Source: Levilactobacillus yonginensis
Lineage (GTDB): Bacteria > Bacillota > Bacilli > Lactobacillales > Lactobacillaceae
Direction of reading: 5' to 3'
Length of the DNA: 64,000 nucleotides
NCBI RefSeq assembly: GCF_964065165.1
Contig: NZ_OZ061549.1
Span: 1,612,001 to 1,676,000 of the forward strand
The notes beneath the pieces are model-generated. The model saw only the letters and a list, made by a program, of their open reading frames with translations. It was not told where the DNA came from and searched no databases. The translations under genes and the position numbers were made by a program. Below are positions 8,197 through 16,391 of the stretch, piece by piece (positions within the stretch are counted from its first letter, which is position 1; each line of letters begins with the position of its first letter).

Positions 8197-9039
8197 ATGC
8201 TTGGGATTCGAATTGTTCGTCAAAATAATGAAGGTTTAGTTGAAACGTTAGGGAAATACAAGCACAGTGTCACTTCAGGAATTCATTTCTACATTCCTGG
8301 TATCCAGAAGATTCGGACGGTCAATCTGGCCATGACACCACTGGCTCTCCCCAACTATTCCGTAATCACCAAGGATAACGCGGATGTCTCCGCTAGCCTG
8401 ACGTTGAACTATCACGTCACTAATTCCGTGAAATACCAATATGAGAACACCGACTCCGTCGAATCCATGGCCCAACTGGTCCGCGGCCACTTACGAGACA
8501 TTATCGGTCGCATGGAGTTGAACGAAGCTTTGGGGTCAACTGCCAAGATCAATCAGGAATTAGCCACGGCCATTGGTGATCTGACCGACACATACGGCAT
8601 CAACGTCGATCGGACCAACATTGACGAATTAACGCCTTCTAAGGCCATCCAGTCCGCGATGGACAAGCAATTAACAGCCGACCGTGAACGGGTGGCCGCC
8701 ATTGCCAAGGCTGAGGGGGAAGCCAAGTCCATCGAACTGACCACTAAGGCCAAGAACGACGCCCTCATGGCCACGGCCACCGCAGAAGCCACGGCCACCA
8801 GAACCCGGGCTGATGCCGAAAAATATCGGATTGATACGGTCAATTCCAGTCTAGAATCCGCCACAAAGGAATTTTTCGAAAACCAATCAATTTCTGCCTT
8901 CAGTGATCTAGCTAAGTCCCCTGCCAACGTGGTCGTTGTTCCCAATGATCACATCGCCGACCTGGGTCAAATCCCCGCCATTGGTGCCGCTCTGAAGAGT
9001 GGCCTCGTGGATAAGACACCGAAACCCTCGAAAAAATAA
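8197..9039 (+). CDS. SPFH/Band-7 (prohibitin/stomatin-like) domain protein
   Basis: 280 residues behind GGGGGAA. From about residue 10 to 160 it has the SPFH fold pattern: EGLVETLGKYKHSVTSGIHF, then the TKDNADVSASLTLNYHVTN strand pair and the VRGHLRDIIGRMELNEAL helix. An Ala/Glu/Lys-rich coiled coil runs from about 165 to 220. Unlike most stomatins it starts with the domain and has no N-terminal transmembrane helix, so membrane contact would need the N-terminal amphipathic segment. SPFH proteins form ring or cage assemblies on membranes and often hold proteases; no NfeD or FtsH partner lies nearby. The partner here is the upstream DNA-binding protein. Confidence 0.85.
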   Translation: MLGIRIVRQNNEGLVETLGKYKHSVTSGIHFYIPGIQKIRTVNLAMTPLALPNYSVITKDNADVSASLTLNYHVTNSVKYQYENTDSVESMAQLVRGHLRDIIGRMELNEALGSTAKINQELATAIGDLTDTYGINVDRTNIDELTPSKAIQSAMDKQLTADRERVAAIAKAEGEAKSIELTTKAKNDALMATATAEATATRTRADAEKYRIDTVNSSLESATKEFFENQSISAFSDLAKSPANVVVVPNDHIADLGQIPAIGAALKSGLVDKTPKPSKK

Positions 9040-9049
9040 AATAGTGAAC

Positions 9050-9096
9050 GAGCGTGCAGCGTTACCTGTAATGGGAAACCCTGCACGCTTTTTGTT
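9050..9096 (+). terminator. rho-independent terminator
   Basis: AGCGTGCAG pairs with CTGCACGCT and is followed by TTTTG, ending the SPFH operon. Confidence 0.8.
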
Positions 9097-9310
9097 GCAC
9101 GGTTAGCAGTTAGCCCACAGTTGTTCCCACATAGTTTCTAGCAACCAGTAAACCGGAATCTCGTCAGTTGGTTTCCCCAGTATGCTCAAAACTGTTAGCA
9201 ATAGCTAGCACAACCGGTTCACCCCATCAGCCGTCGCCAACCTCATTGAATCCCCCAGTGATTAGCCGTACACTACGGGTAGTTAAAGCTATTCATAGGA
9301 GGTTCTATAC

Positions 9311-9670
9311 ATGGTCACACGACGAGATATTTTCACTTACATCGAAGATAACTTTGGGGTCACTCCCGTCTATATGTTCAAAGATTTTCCCAAATATGCC
9401 GCCCTCAAAAATCGACAAGGAAAGTGGTTCGGTCTGGTCATGAACGTTCCTCAGAATAAATTGGGACTCACGGGGACCACAGAACTCGAGATTCTCGACG
9501 TAAAAGTTGATCCCGAACTGGCCAGTATTCTCCGTGACAAACCGGGCTACTTAGCTGGCTACCACATGAATAAGGAACACTGGATCAGCATCATTTTGAA
9601 TCAAACTACCGACGCCCACAGTCTCTTCCAACTACTCGATGGCAGTTACGAGTTTGTTACTAATAAATGA
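9311..9670 (+). CDS. MmcQ/YjbR family protein
   Basis: 119 residues, started at the ATG behind AGGAGG. The pattern VTRRDIFTYIEDNFGV, the WFGLVMNV strand, DVKVDPELASILRDKPGYLAGYHMNKEHWISIIL and a short helical end fit the YjbR family, a small double-wing DNA-binding-like fold whose biological role is not established. It stands alone between the SPFH operon and the T-box leader. Confidence 0.8.
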   Translation: MVTRRDIFTYIEDNFGVTPVYMFKDFPKYAALKNRQGKWFGLVMNVPQNKLGLTGTTELEILDVKVDPELASILRDKPGYLAGYHMNKEHWISIILNQTTDAHSLFQLLDGSYEFVTNK

Positions 9671-9712
9671 TTATTAATAATTAATAAAATTCAACCTTTT
9701 TAAACTTGGTAG

Positions 9713-9741
9713 TTGACACCTCTTTTTTTCAGGGGTACACT
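9713..9741 (+). promoter_or_regulatory. sigma-A promoter of the T-box leader
   Basis: TTGACA and TACACT with exactly 17 bp between them. Transcription would begin near 9748, just before the T-box stem I. Confidence 0.85.
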
Positions 9742-9767
9742 AGCCTCAATTCAATAAATCGTCCGAA

Positions 9768-10042
9768 ACAAACCATTGAAGTGGAGATCAAGATTATCGT
9801 GCACGTAAAGAGAGTCGTCGTTGCTGAGAGTACGGCCGAACGCAGGTAGTTAAATGGACCACCGAGGGCTTCCCCGAATCATTTAGAGTAGTACGGGAAG
9901 ACGTGCGACATACGTCAGTTGTCAGGGAAATGTTAGTTTCCTGTGGAGAGGGGCGCGGTCTCTTTTTCGGGACCCGTCTAATTAAGGTGGCACCGCGGTT
10001 AAAACCGTCCTTAACACATTGGCTGTTGAGGACGGTTTTTGT
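9768..10042 (+). ncRNA. T-box riboswitch leader
   Basis: The conserved T-box sequence AAGGTGGCACCGCGG is at 9984-9998 and is followed by a terminator stem (ACCGTCCTTAA with TTGAGGACGGT, then TTTTTG, to 10042). Upstream, GCACGT and ACGTGC close a stem I that contains the AGAGAG motif and an apical GGACCACCGAGG segment. Uncharged tRNA binding would favour the antiterminator and expression of the downstream peptide-binding protein. The specifier codon could not be assigned reliably by eye, so the amino acid sensed is unknown. Confidence 0.93.
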
Positions 10043-10069
10043 ATACATTTAACCAAGGGGGATTCACCT

Positions 10070-10180
10070 ATGTTCAAACGATGGCAAAACTCAATGTTAT
10101 TTCTAACCACTACGACTAAAAAATCTGGAGGAATACATGATGAGTTTACACAACCACAAGAAAGCCCTATTACTTTGTAG
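10070..10180 (+). CDS. possible 36-residue leader peptide overlapping oppA
   Basis: An open frame with its own AAGGGGG site starts at ATG 10070 inside the short stretch between the T-box terminator and oppA, and overlaps the first 44 bp of oppA in another frame. The predicted peptide begins MFKRWQNSMLFLTTTTKK. Translation of it would pass through the oppA ribosome binding site. It resembles no known protein, and it may be a chance frame. Confidence 0.35.
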   Translation: MFKRWQNSMLFLTTTTKKSGGIHDEFTQPQESPITL

Positions 10181-11780
10181 CGGAATTATCCTAGTTGGTG
10201 GCATCTTCGCCATCACCGCTCACTCAAAATCAACGAAAACCGCAGTTTCTCAGGACTTGAACCTGTACCAGACGGCCCCCATCACCAGCCTCGACGTTGC
10301 CAAAATTACCGACAGCGTTTCTAGCAACGCCCTCAGCCAAGTTGGCGAAGGACTTTACCGACTCAACGCCAATAGTGAAGCTGAGAATGCGTTGGCTACC
10401 AAGACGACTGTTCGTGACAGCGGCCATCAGTACACCATTGACCTGCGCCACGATGGGAAATGGAGCAACGGTCAACCAGTAACGGCACAGGACTTCGTTT
10501 ATTCCTGGGAACGGACGCTGAACCCGAAATCTAAGTCGGAGTTCACCTACCAATTTGCCAATATTAAAAACGCAAATGCCATCGCAGCCGGTAAAAAAGC
10601 CCCCTCAACGCTAGGCGTCAAGGCTGTCGGTAAGTACCAACTGCAAATCACATTGAGCCAACCCGCCGACTACTTCAAGAAGATGCTGGCCAGCACGACC
10701 TACTACCCACTGAACAAAAAAGCCGTCGATAAGTACGGTAAACAGTACGGTTCTTCAGCTGCCACCACCGTTTACAACGGGCCGTTCGTTCTAACCAACT
10801 GGAACGGGACCAGCGATACCTGGACTTTAAAGAAGAACGCCACGTACGCGGCTGCCAAATCGGTTAAGTTGAAGCAAATCTCTTACAAGGTCATCAAGTC
10901 GAGCACCACGTCCTACAACCTCTACCAATCTAAGAAGTTGGACGCCGTCACCCTAGATGGCGAACAAACTACCCAAAATAAAAACAATCCAGACTTAAGG
11001 TCTGTCTCACAGGGGCGCATTGGCTTCATTCAATACAACCAAAAGGATAAGGTTGCGGCTAACCGTGATTTACGAACCGCCATTTCACTGGCCATCAACC
11101 GCCAACAGTTGACCACTAAGGTCTTGAAGAACGGGTCCCAGCCTGCCAAGACCTTTGCCATCAAGAACATGTTGAAGAATCCTAAGACTGGCAACGACTT
11201 TACGGCCGACGCTAAGGTGAAGGATACGGTCGATTACAACCCCACTCTCGCAAAGAAACTGTACCAACAAGCACTGAAGCAATTGGGTAAAAAATCCGCC
11301 AGCGTGACGATCACCTGCGGAGACGATGATGCCAGCCAAAACATGGCTGAGTTTATCCAGAGCGCTCTGAGTAGTAAATTGGGCTTAAAGGTCCACGTAC
11401 AAGCCATGCCATTTACCTCCATGCTTAGCAACGTTTCTAAGGGGAACTTCCAACTTAACCTAACCAGCTGGAGCATGGACTACGCCGATCCAATCCAATC
11501 CTTACAGATTCTGGAATCGACTAACAACTCCAACATGGGCCACTACGACAGCAAGGCCTACGACCAAGCATTGAACGCTTCCGAGGGACGTGACGCGCTA
11601 AAATCAACTGCTCGTTACGCCGACCTAGTTAAGGCTGCCCAGACTGCTGCCAAGGACCAAGCCGTTACGCCACTCTATGAAGGTCGGACTGGGATTCTGG
11701 TCAATCCAAAGATCAAGGGGGTCGTCTACAATAAATTTAACGGCAGCGCAGACTACACGCACGCTTACGTTAGTGATTAA
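10137..11780 (+). CDS. oppA: peptide ABC transporter substrate-binding protein (family 5), orphan
   Basis: 547 residues behind CTGGAGGA, with ATG codons at 10137 and 10140. The SBP_bac_5 pattern is clear: the VGEGLYRLN strand, DLRHDGKWSNGQPVTAQDFV, NGPFVLTNW and LRTAISLAINRQQL. The N-terminus is a single hydrophobic helix (about residues 10-26) ending near AHS. The only Cys there precedes the hydrophobic core, so no lipobox follows it, and the protein is either anchored by this helix or released. No permease or ATPase genes are adjacent, so it must share a transporter encoded elsewhere. The T-box ties its expression to starvation for one amino acid. Confidence 0.88.
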   Translation: MMSLHNHKKALLLCSGIILVGGIFAITAHSKSTKTAVSQDLNLYQTAPITSLDVAKITDSVSSNALSQVGEGLYRLNANSEAENALATKTTVRDSGHQYTIDLRHDGKWSNGQPVTAQDFVYSWERTLNPKSKSEFTYQFANIKNANAIAAGKKAPSTLGVKAVGKYQLQITLSQPADYFKKMLASTTYYPLNKKAVDKYGKQYGSSAATTVYNGPFVLTNWNGTSDTWTLKKNATYAAAKSVKLKQISYKVIKSSTTSYNLYQSKKLDAVTLDGEQTTQNKNNPDLRSVSQGRIGFIQYNQKDKVAANRDLRTAISLAINRQQLTTKVLKNGSQPAKTFAIKNMLKNPKTGNDFTADAKVKDTVDYNPTLAKKLYQQALKQLGKKSASVTITCGDDDASQNMAEFIQSALSSKLGLKVHVQAMPFTSMLSNVSKGNFQLNLTSWSMDYADPIQSLQILESTNNSNMGHYDSKAYDQALNASEGRDALKSTARYADLVKAAQTAAKDQAVTPLYEGRTGILVNPKIKGVVYNKFNGSADYTHAYVSD

Positions 11781-11807
11781 TTCATTAGAATTGATGGATA
11801 AGTTCCA

Positions 11808-11835
11808 TTGCACTGAGAGTGAGAAACGTTATAAT
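11808..11835 (+). promoter_or_regulatory. probable promoter of the GtrA-like gene
   Basis: TTGCAC and TATAAT with a 16-bp spacer, about 100 bp before the gene. The leader between them and the start codon is long for such a small gene. Confidence 0.6.
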
Positions 11836-11936
11836 TAAGTTAGCATCTTAATTACGCGTTTTCATGACTCAGGTGAACCGATGAAAGCTTCTCGGCCGGT
11901 TGACCCAGCTAAAAAAACGTTACAGAAAGGTTCTTA

Positions 11937-12446
11937 TTGACTATGGCCCCATTACGTCATCATGAATATCCGACCACCGAGTCGGAATACGAAGCTGAGT
12001 TAACCGAAACGGAAAATGAACACGCCGCCGAGCTCAAAAAGGTCGAAGACAAGGTTCAAGGTCAAATTTCGCGTTACCTCTTGTTCGGTGCCATCTCAGT
12101 GGTTATCAACATTACTTTGTTCTACTTGTTCTACCACACGATGGGTATCGAATATCAACTGGCCAACTTCATCGACTGGATCATTAGTGTTCAGGTTTCC
12201 TTCTGGTTGGATCGTCAGTTTGTGTTCAAACACAAGTCAAACAAGCCAATGAAAGAAATGGGAACGTTCTACATGACCCGAGTCATTACCTTCTTGATTG
12301 AAACGCTACTGTTATGGTTAGGAATTTCCGTAATTGGCGCCAACAAGACCATCACGAAGGTCATCGGCCACATCATCGCGTTAGTTCTGAACTTCTTCGT
12401 TTCCAAGAAGTTAGTCTTCAAGAACCAACCTGCCCCTGCCGATTAA
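11937..12446 (+). CDS. GtrA-like membrane protein
   Basis: 169 residues. AGAAAGG fits a TTG start at 11937 (6-bp gap) better than the ATG at 11943. After a charged, probably coiled-coil N-terminus (residues 8-45) come four transmembrane helices with the GtrA signature: RYLLFGAISVVINITLFYLF, the SFWLDRQFVFK loop and the final FFVSKKLVFK. GtrA-type proteins are thought to move lipid-linked sugars across the membrane or to assist a glycosyltransferase; no glycosyltransferase is adjacent here. Confidence 0.85.
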   Translation: MTMAPLRHHEYPTTESEYEAELTETENEHAAELKKVEDKVQGQISRYLLFGAISVVINITLFYLFYHTMGIEYQLANFIDWIISVQVSFWLDRQFVFKHKSNKPMKEMGTFYMTRVITFLIETLLLWLGISVIGANKTITKVIGHIIALVLNFFVSKKLVFKNQPAPAD

Positions 12447-12462
12447 AGTTAACCAACTAAAT

Positions 12463-12502
12463 TCGCACGCATCCCCTGTTAACTGGGATGCGTGTTTTTT
12501 TG
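12463..12502 (+). terminator. rho-independent terminator
   Basis: ACGCATCCC pairs with GGGATGCGT and is followed by GTTTTTTTG. Confidence 0.9.
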
Positions 12503-12540
12503 TGGTCGAGGCAGTTGGCCGAGGCAGTTGGCATCGCACT

Positions 12541-12713
12541 CCGGCGGACGGGGGTGGGGCCTGCTGTGGGGACGCTTCAGCCTGAAAAGCGGGCTTCTCG
12601 CTCGCTTTTAAGCCACGAAGCCCCCGTGTCTTAAAAGTCGCCCATTGTGTAGGCGAGCATAAACCACTCGCCAACACAATTTTCACGGCTGGCCCCACCC
12701 CCGTCCACCTCCA
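12541..12713. repeat. GC-rich palindromic intergenic element, copy R0
   Basis: Ends are inverted copies (GGACGGGGGTGGGGCC and GGCCCCACCCCCGTCC). The interior contains CCTGCTGTGGGGACGC and AGCCTGAAAAGCGG, shared in form with the other elements of this window. It is preceded by a short tandem of GAGGCAGTTGGC at about 12508-12531. Confidence 0.7.
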
Positions 12714-12930
12714 GCTTAAATTGACCATCACGGCCACAATCTCTCAGTCTTCATAGGGAAACTCAAATTTAATCAGTCTCCGGCTATCTGAACCATACTT
12801 CTGACAATGGCAACAGAAACTGCATAAGCCTCCCACTCTCTATCCGATCAACGACAATTCTGTATCAAAGCCTCAATCTATCTACACATACACAATCACT
12901 GGCAGAAGCCTCACTCACTATCGTAGCCGG

Positions 12931-13104
12931 AGGTCGCCAGGGAGGGTGGCAGCTGTGTCGGTGACGTTAACTCGGCGGGCTGTCCGAGTTTAGGCCACGG
13001 GACGAGCTTGGAAACACGCGGGCTTGGCGTGATTTCAAGTCGCGCTGAAGGACCGCTCCTCAGGCCGGAAGCAGTCCCCACAGCAGGCACCCTCCCTGGC
13101 GGCC
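12931..13104. repeat. GC-rich palindromic intergenic element, copy R1
   Basis: A 174-bp element. The inverted ends are GGTCGCCAGGGAGGGTG and CACCCTCCCTGGCGGCC. It is nearly identical to R2, 382 bp downstream. No protein can be supported inside it. Confidence 0.85.
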
Positions 13105-13106
13105 AG

Positions 13107-13312
13107 AGGCGACCAACAAATTGTCCGTCCGAATCTACCATACAAAATACGTTCTCTTTTCCATCATACACAGCCCACCGGCAGAAGCTTCACTCACCAC
13201 CGTAGCCGGAGGCGACTAACAAATTGTCCGTCTGAATCTACCAGACAAAATACGTTCTCTTTTCCATCATATACAGCCCACCGGCAGAAACTTCACTCAC
13301 CACCGTAGCCGG
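13107..13312. repeat. tandem pair of 103-bp units
   Basis: Two units (13107-13209 and 13210-13312) begin AGGCGAC and contain AACAAATTGTCCGTC and ACAAAATACGTTCTCTTTTC, differing at only a few positions. The end of each unit (CACTCAC, CGTAGCCGG) also precedes R1, so R elements and 103-bp units appear to have duplicated together. Confidence 0.85.
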
Positions 13313-13486
13313 AGGTCGCCAGGGAGGGTGACAGCTGTGTCGGTGGCGTTAGCTCGGCGGGCTGTCCGAGTTTAGGCCACGGGACGAGCTTGGAAACACG
13401 CGGGCTTGGCGTGGTTTCAAGTCGCGCTGAAGGACCGCTCCTCAGGCCGGAAGCAGTCCCCACAGCAGGCACCCTCCCTGGCGGCC
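13313..13486. repeat. GC-rich palindromic intergenic element, copy R2
   Basis: Almost identical to R1 over 174 bp with the same inverted ends. The R1-R2 offset of 382 bp covers both tandem units. Confidence 0.85.
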
Positions 13487-13555
13487 GCTCTCATTCACCA
13501 CACTGATAATTAGTGTATGATAGAACATACCCTCTAGAGAAGGATGGATTGACGC

Positions 13556-14128
13556 ATGTCACTATCATTTATCTTCACCGTCATCGGCATTTTCTTCGTC
13601 ACGGATACCGATGACTTAATCGTACTCCTGCTACTTTGGCTAGCCGCCAAGACACCTCAGCAACGTCGCGCTGTGATTGTCGGTCAGTACCTAGGCATTA
13701 TCACCCTCATGCTGGCAGCGTGGATCATTAGTCGCGGCGTCGTGCACTTTAACGTGGTCCACTGGACTCGCTGGCTGGGATTGATTCCCCTGTTACTGGG
13801 CATCATGGGCCTCAGAAATTGGCTACGACACCGTGACACCGGTGGGCTAAAATCCCTGTTGACCCGCGCCGTCAGCCTACCAGTTGTCTGGTCATTGACC
13901 GTTGGCAACGGCGGCGACAATCTCAGTATTTACATCCCCTACTTTAGTAAGCTCACCTTGCCAGCATTTGGAGCGGTCAGTCTGATCTTTCTAGTCATGA
14001 TTGGTGGCTGGCTGCTGATCAGCTACTACCTGGCCAAATCGGCACCAGCTAGCTATTTCTTTGCTCGTTTCGGCGCCTGGCTCTCACCAATTCTATTTAT
14101 CATTGTTGGCCTGGCAATTCTCCTTTAA
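13556..14128 (+). CDS. cadD: CadD family cadmium/cation resistance transporter
   Basis: 190 residues behind AGAAGGAT. About five to six hydrophobic helices carry the CadD signatures FVTDTDDLIVLLLLW near the N-terminus and TVGNGGDNLSIYIPYFS in the middle; the acidic residues probably contact the metal or a charged substrate. CadD proteins give cadmium tolerance in staphylococci, and relatives have been linked to other cations. No CadX/ArsR regulator is next to it. The preceding repeat array separates it from other genes. Confidence 0.85.
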   Translation: MSLSFIFTVIGIFFVTDTDDLIVLLLLWLAAKTPQQRRAVIVGQYLGIITLMLAAWIISRGVVHFNVVHWTRWLGLIPLLLGIMGLRNWLRHRDTGGLKSLLTRAVSLPVVWSLTVGNGGDNLSIYIPYFSKLTLPAFGAVSLIFLVMIGGWLLISYYLAKSAPASYFFARFGAWLSPILFIIVGLAILL

Positions 14129-14129
14129 A

Positions 14130-14145
14130 TGTTTCATGTGAAACA
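14130..14145. promoter_or_regulatory. parS-like 16-bp palindrome (site 2)
   Basis: TGTTTCATGTGAAACA starts 1 bp after the cadD stop codon. It is the exact reverse complement of site 5, and differs by one base from TGTTTCACGTGAAACA. Confidence 0.5.
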
Positions 14146-14241
14146 CTCGAAAAATATCTGACAGCGATTACATTTTCACCTATGAACTTGCGCCCCTTAA
14201 CGGTATAATGAGGCCACGAGTACTCATTTGGGAGGGAAATC

Positions 14242-14937
14242 ATGAAGAACGATCGCCTATTGTTTCAAGCCGGTCTCGATGACGATGAAGGTGCCTGGCT
14301 CGACGTCGCACCGGAAGCTGATACCTACGCCGACCCTGAAGCCTACAGTGCCATTCTGGCCTTAGTTATCCAGACGATGCAAGAGAAGCTGCACCTATCG
14401 CGGGCAGACCGGGCCGCCTTTTTAAAAATGACACTAGCCGACGTTGATGCCCACAGTGATGAGGACCAGGGGCCCCACCTGCTGAAACCGTCAGCCACCG
14501 TCAAACTAATGGTAAAAAATATTACGAGCGACCAGCGTAACACGCTCGTCATCAAGCTAGCCGACTTGCGAGAAGTTGAGAGCGTGGGTGAAGTCACCTA
14601 CCTCACACTGGTCAACCGCAACATCTCGCTGGTGCCCAATGACGAGTTCAAATCAGTTAAAAACGACGTGAATGCGGACAGTCTGCAAGAATACATTGAT
14701 GATCTCGAGCTCACACACATTCTCTACGCCTATCAAACCAATCAGACGGCACTGAATCAAATTGTCCAATACGCTAAGTCTCATCAAATCTATAAAACCA
14801 GTGAATTCAACGACCTCGATTTAGACGCGCCAGACTCACAGGAAGAGTTCGACCGGTTTATCAATGAAGTCTTCGCTGAAATACAGCAGGGACAACGCAA
14901 AGATAACGTCATTCCATTTCGACCACGTGAAAAGTAA
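14242..14937 (+). CDS. hypothetical acidic protein
   Basis: 231 residues behind GGGAGGG. It has no signal peptide or membrane helix. It is acidic and mostly helical, with a middle beta-rich part (VESVGEVTYLTLVNRNISLV) and a C-terminus ending NVIPFRPREK. I do not recognise the family. It is transcribed alone, followed by a weak hairpin. Confidence 0.7.
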   Translation: MKNDRLLFQAGLDDDEGAWLDVAPEADTYADPEAYSAILALVIQTMQEKLHLSRADRAAFLKMTLADVDAHSDEDQGPHLLKPSATVKLMVKNITSDQRNTLVIKLADLREVESVGEVTYLTLVNRNISLVPNDEFKSVKNDVNADSLQEYIDDLELTHILYAYQTNQTALNQIVQYAKSHQIYKTSEFNDLDLDAPDSQEEFDRFINEVFAEIQQGQRKDNVIPFRPREK

Positions 14938-14945
14938 GACTTCAG

Positions 14946-14990
14946 TTAGGCAGTCATGTGTCGCCAACAGCGATGCCGGACTGCCTATTT
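14946..14990 (+). terminator. weak terminator-like hairpin
   Basis: TAGGCAGTC pairs with GACTGCCTA across a loop of about 22 bases; the T-run is poor (TTTATG). Confidence 0.4.
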
Positions 14991-15057
14991 ATGTAAAAGT
15001 AATGCTACCATCTACCTTAACCACCATCTAATCCCATAAATCCTGGAGGTAACAACG

Positions 15058-15555
15058 ATGCACAAATTGTACCTAAATCAACGGGTCTTTTCGCTACGGG
15101 AAAAGTTTTCAGTCCTCAATGAACGCGAACAGCCCGTGTACCAAGTCGTTGGCAGCGTCTTTCAAATTCCCAAACACTTTGACATTCTCGACCGCAACGA
15201 ACACGTCGTGGCTAGCGTCACCAAGAAACCTCTTAGTTGGCTACCCAAATTCTTCTTGGAAATTGGCGGCCAGCAGGTAGCGACTATTCAAAAAAGTCTG
15301 ACACTGTTGAAACCGCGTTATGAACTGACAGCAGCTGGTCTTACCGTGACCGGTGACTTTTGGGACATGAATTTTGAAGTGTTCCGGCAGGGCACCGTCG
15401 TGGGACGCGTGACCAAGCGGTGGTTCAGTGTTGGCGACAAGTATGAAATCACCATCATAGACGATGAACAGGAACTCCTGCTCGTGGGCCTAGTCATTGC
15501 CATCGACTATGTCAAGCGAATGGCTGCCGCCGCCAGTAGTGGTGCCAGTAACTAA
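15058..15555 (+). CDS. LURP-one-related (YxjI-like) protein
   Basis: 165 residues behind CTGGAGG. The protein alternates short beta strands with Lys/Arg turns: FSLREKFSVLNEREQPVYQV, SVFQIPKHFDILDRNEHVVA and VTGDFWDMNFEVFRQGTVVG. This is the beta-barrel-with-central-helix pattern of LOR/Tubby-like proteins. Family members may bind lipids at the membrane face, but the function is not established. It is monocistronic with a strong terminator behind it. Confidence 0.8.
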   Translation: MHKLYLNQRVFSLREKFSVLNEREQPVYQVVGSVFQIPKHFDILDRNEHVVASVTKKPLSWLPKFFLEIGGQQVATIQKSLTLLKPRYELTAAGLTVTGDFWDMNFEVFRQGTVVGRVTKRWFSVGDKYEITIIDDEQELLLVGLVIAIDYVKRMAAAASSGASN

Positions 15556-15570
15556 GTTGGCGAATTTACA

Positions 15571-15619
15571 AAAAGAAATGGTGGTCATGGAAATATCCAT
15601 GACCACCACTTCTTTTGTA
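15571..15619. terminator. strong terminator, probably bidirectional
   Basis: AAGAAATGGTGGTCATGGA pairs with TCCATGACCACCACTTCTT and is flanked by A and T runs. It lies between convergent genes. Confidence 0.85.
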
Positions 15620-15677
15620 TTTAGACACGTTTAGCCTAATATCAATTATCTAAAAATTCTTAAAGAATACCTTTAAA

Positions 15678-16295
15678 TTAAATAACCATCATTACCGCCT
15701 GCCACAACAGGTAACAGCCATACCCCATTACAATGACCCCGGACAAGATGTTCACCCATAACAAGAACTTCTGCGGCAACCGTTCCTTGAGCAGGCCCAG
15801 CAACAACGTGATCCCGAAGAACCAGATAGCGGTTGCGGACACAACTCCCGTAATGAATGGTGTCACCTGGCTATCAGTCAACGAACCCCGTAAGGCCCCA
15901 AACATCAAGCTAGTATCGATCAACGCCTGGGGATTGGCCCAGGTCACGACCCAAGCGTTCACCAACGACTTTTTCATGGGTAACGGCGTATTGGCACTCT
16001 CTAGTTTAAAGCTCGCAGCCGACCGCAAGATACCAAACCCAATCCAGATAACTAACAAGCCACCCAAGAACATAATAATTAATTTAAACAGTTCGTGGGA
16101 GCTAATGATGGCCCCCATCCCGAAGAAAGCCGCCAGCGTCAGTGCTGTGTCGGCAATCCAGATCATGATGGTCACCGGCCACGCGCGGGATAACTTTTGA
16201 TTGATGGCATTGTTAAATAGGAATAAATTTTGCATGCCGATAGACGACACCAGGGCAATACTTAATAGTAGTCCCCGTAAATACATGGCTAGCAC
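15678..16295 (-). CDS. LysE/ArgO family amino-acid exporter
   Basis: 205 residues with six hydrophobic helices. The N-terminal LLLSIALVSSIGMQNLFLFN matches the LysE family opening (GPQN-like region), and VVTWANPQALIDTSLMFG matches the conserved second motif. GTG at 16295 is the start, 9 bp from GGAAAG; the in-frame ATG three codons later is too far from it. It likely exports basic or other amino acids when peptide uptake overloads the cell. Confidence 0.88.
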   Translation of the reverse strand: MLAMYLRGLLLSIALVSSIGMQNLFLFNNAINQKLSRAWPVTIMIWIADTALTLAAFFGMGAIISSHELFKLIIMFLGGLLVIWIGFGILRSAASFKLESANTPLPMKKSLVNAWVVTWANPQALIDTSLMFGALRGSLTDSQVTPFITGVVSATAIWFFGITLLLGLLKERLPQKFLLWVNILSGVIVMGYGCYLLWQAVMMVI

Positions 16296-16391
16296 AGCGG
16301 TTCACTTTCCTTCAAGTCTCATAACATAGATGAGACTAAAATTTTGAAACGACTTCTGCTAGCATACCAAAGTTATGGGGTCCCGTAAAAT

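Noticed and set aside
9794..10048. Minus-strand frame of 84 codons
   Set aside because: It is the antisense of the T-box leader, and its open frame follows from the structured RNA sequence.
12411..13205. Open frames on both strands between 12.4 and 13.2 kb
   Set aside because: They fall in palindromic GC-rich repeats, lack ribosome binding sites and have repeat-driven composition.
13107..13312. CRISPR-like tandem repeats
   Set aside because: Only two 103-bp units without spacers; no cas genes nearby.
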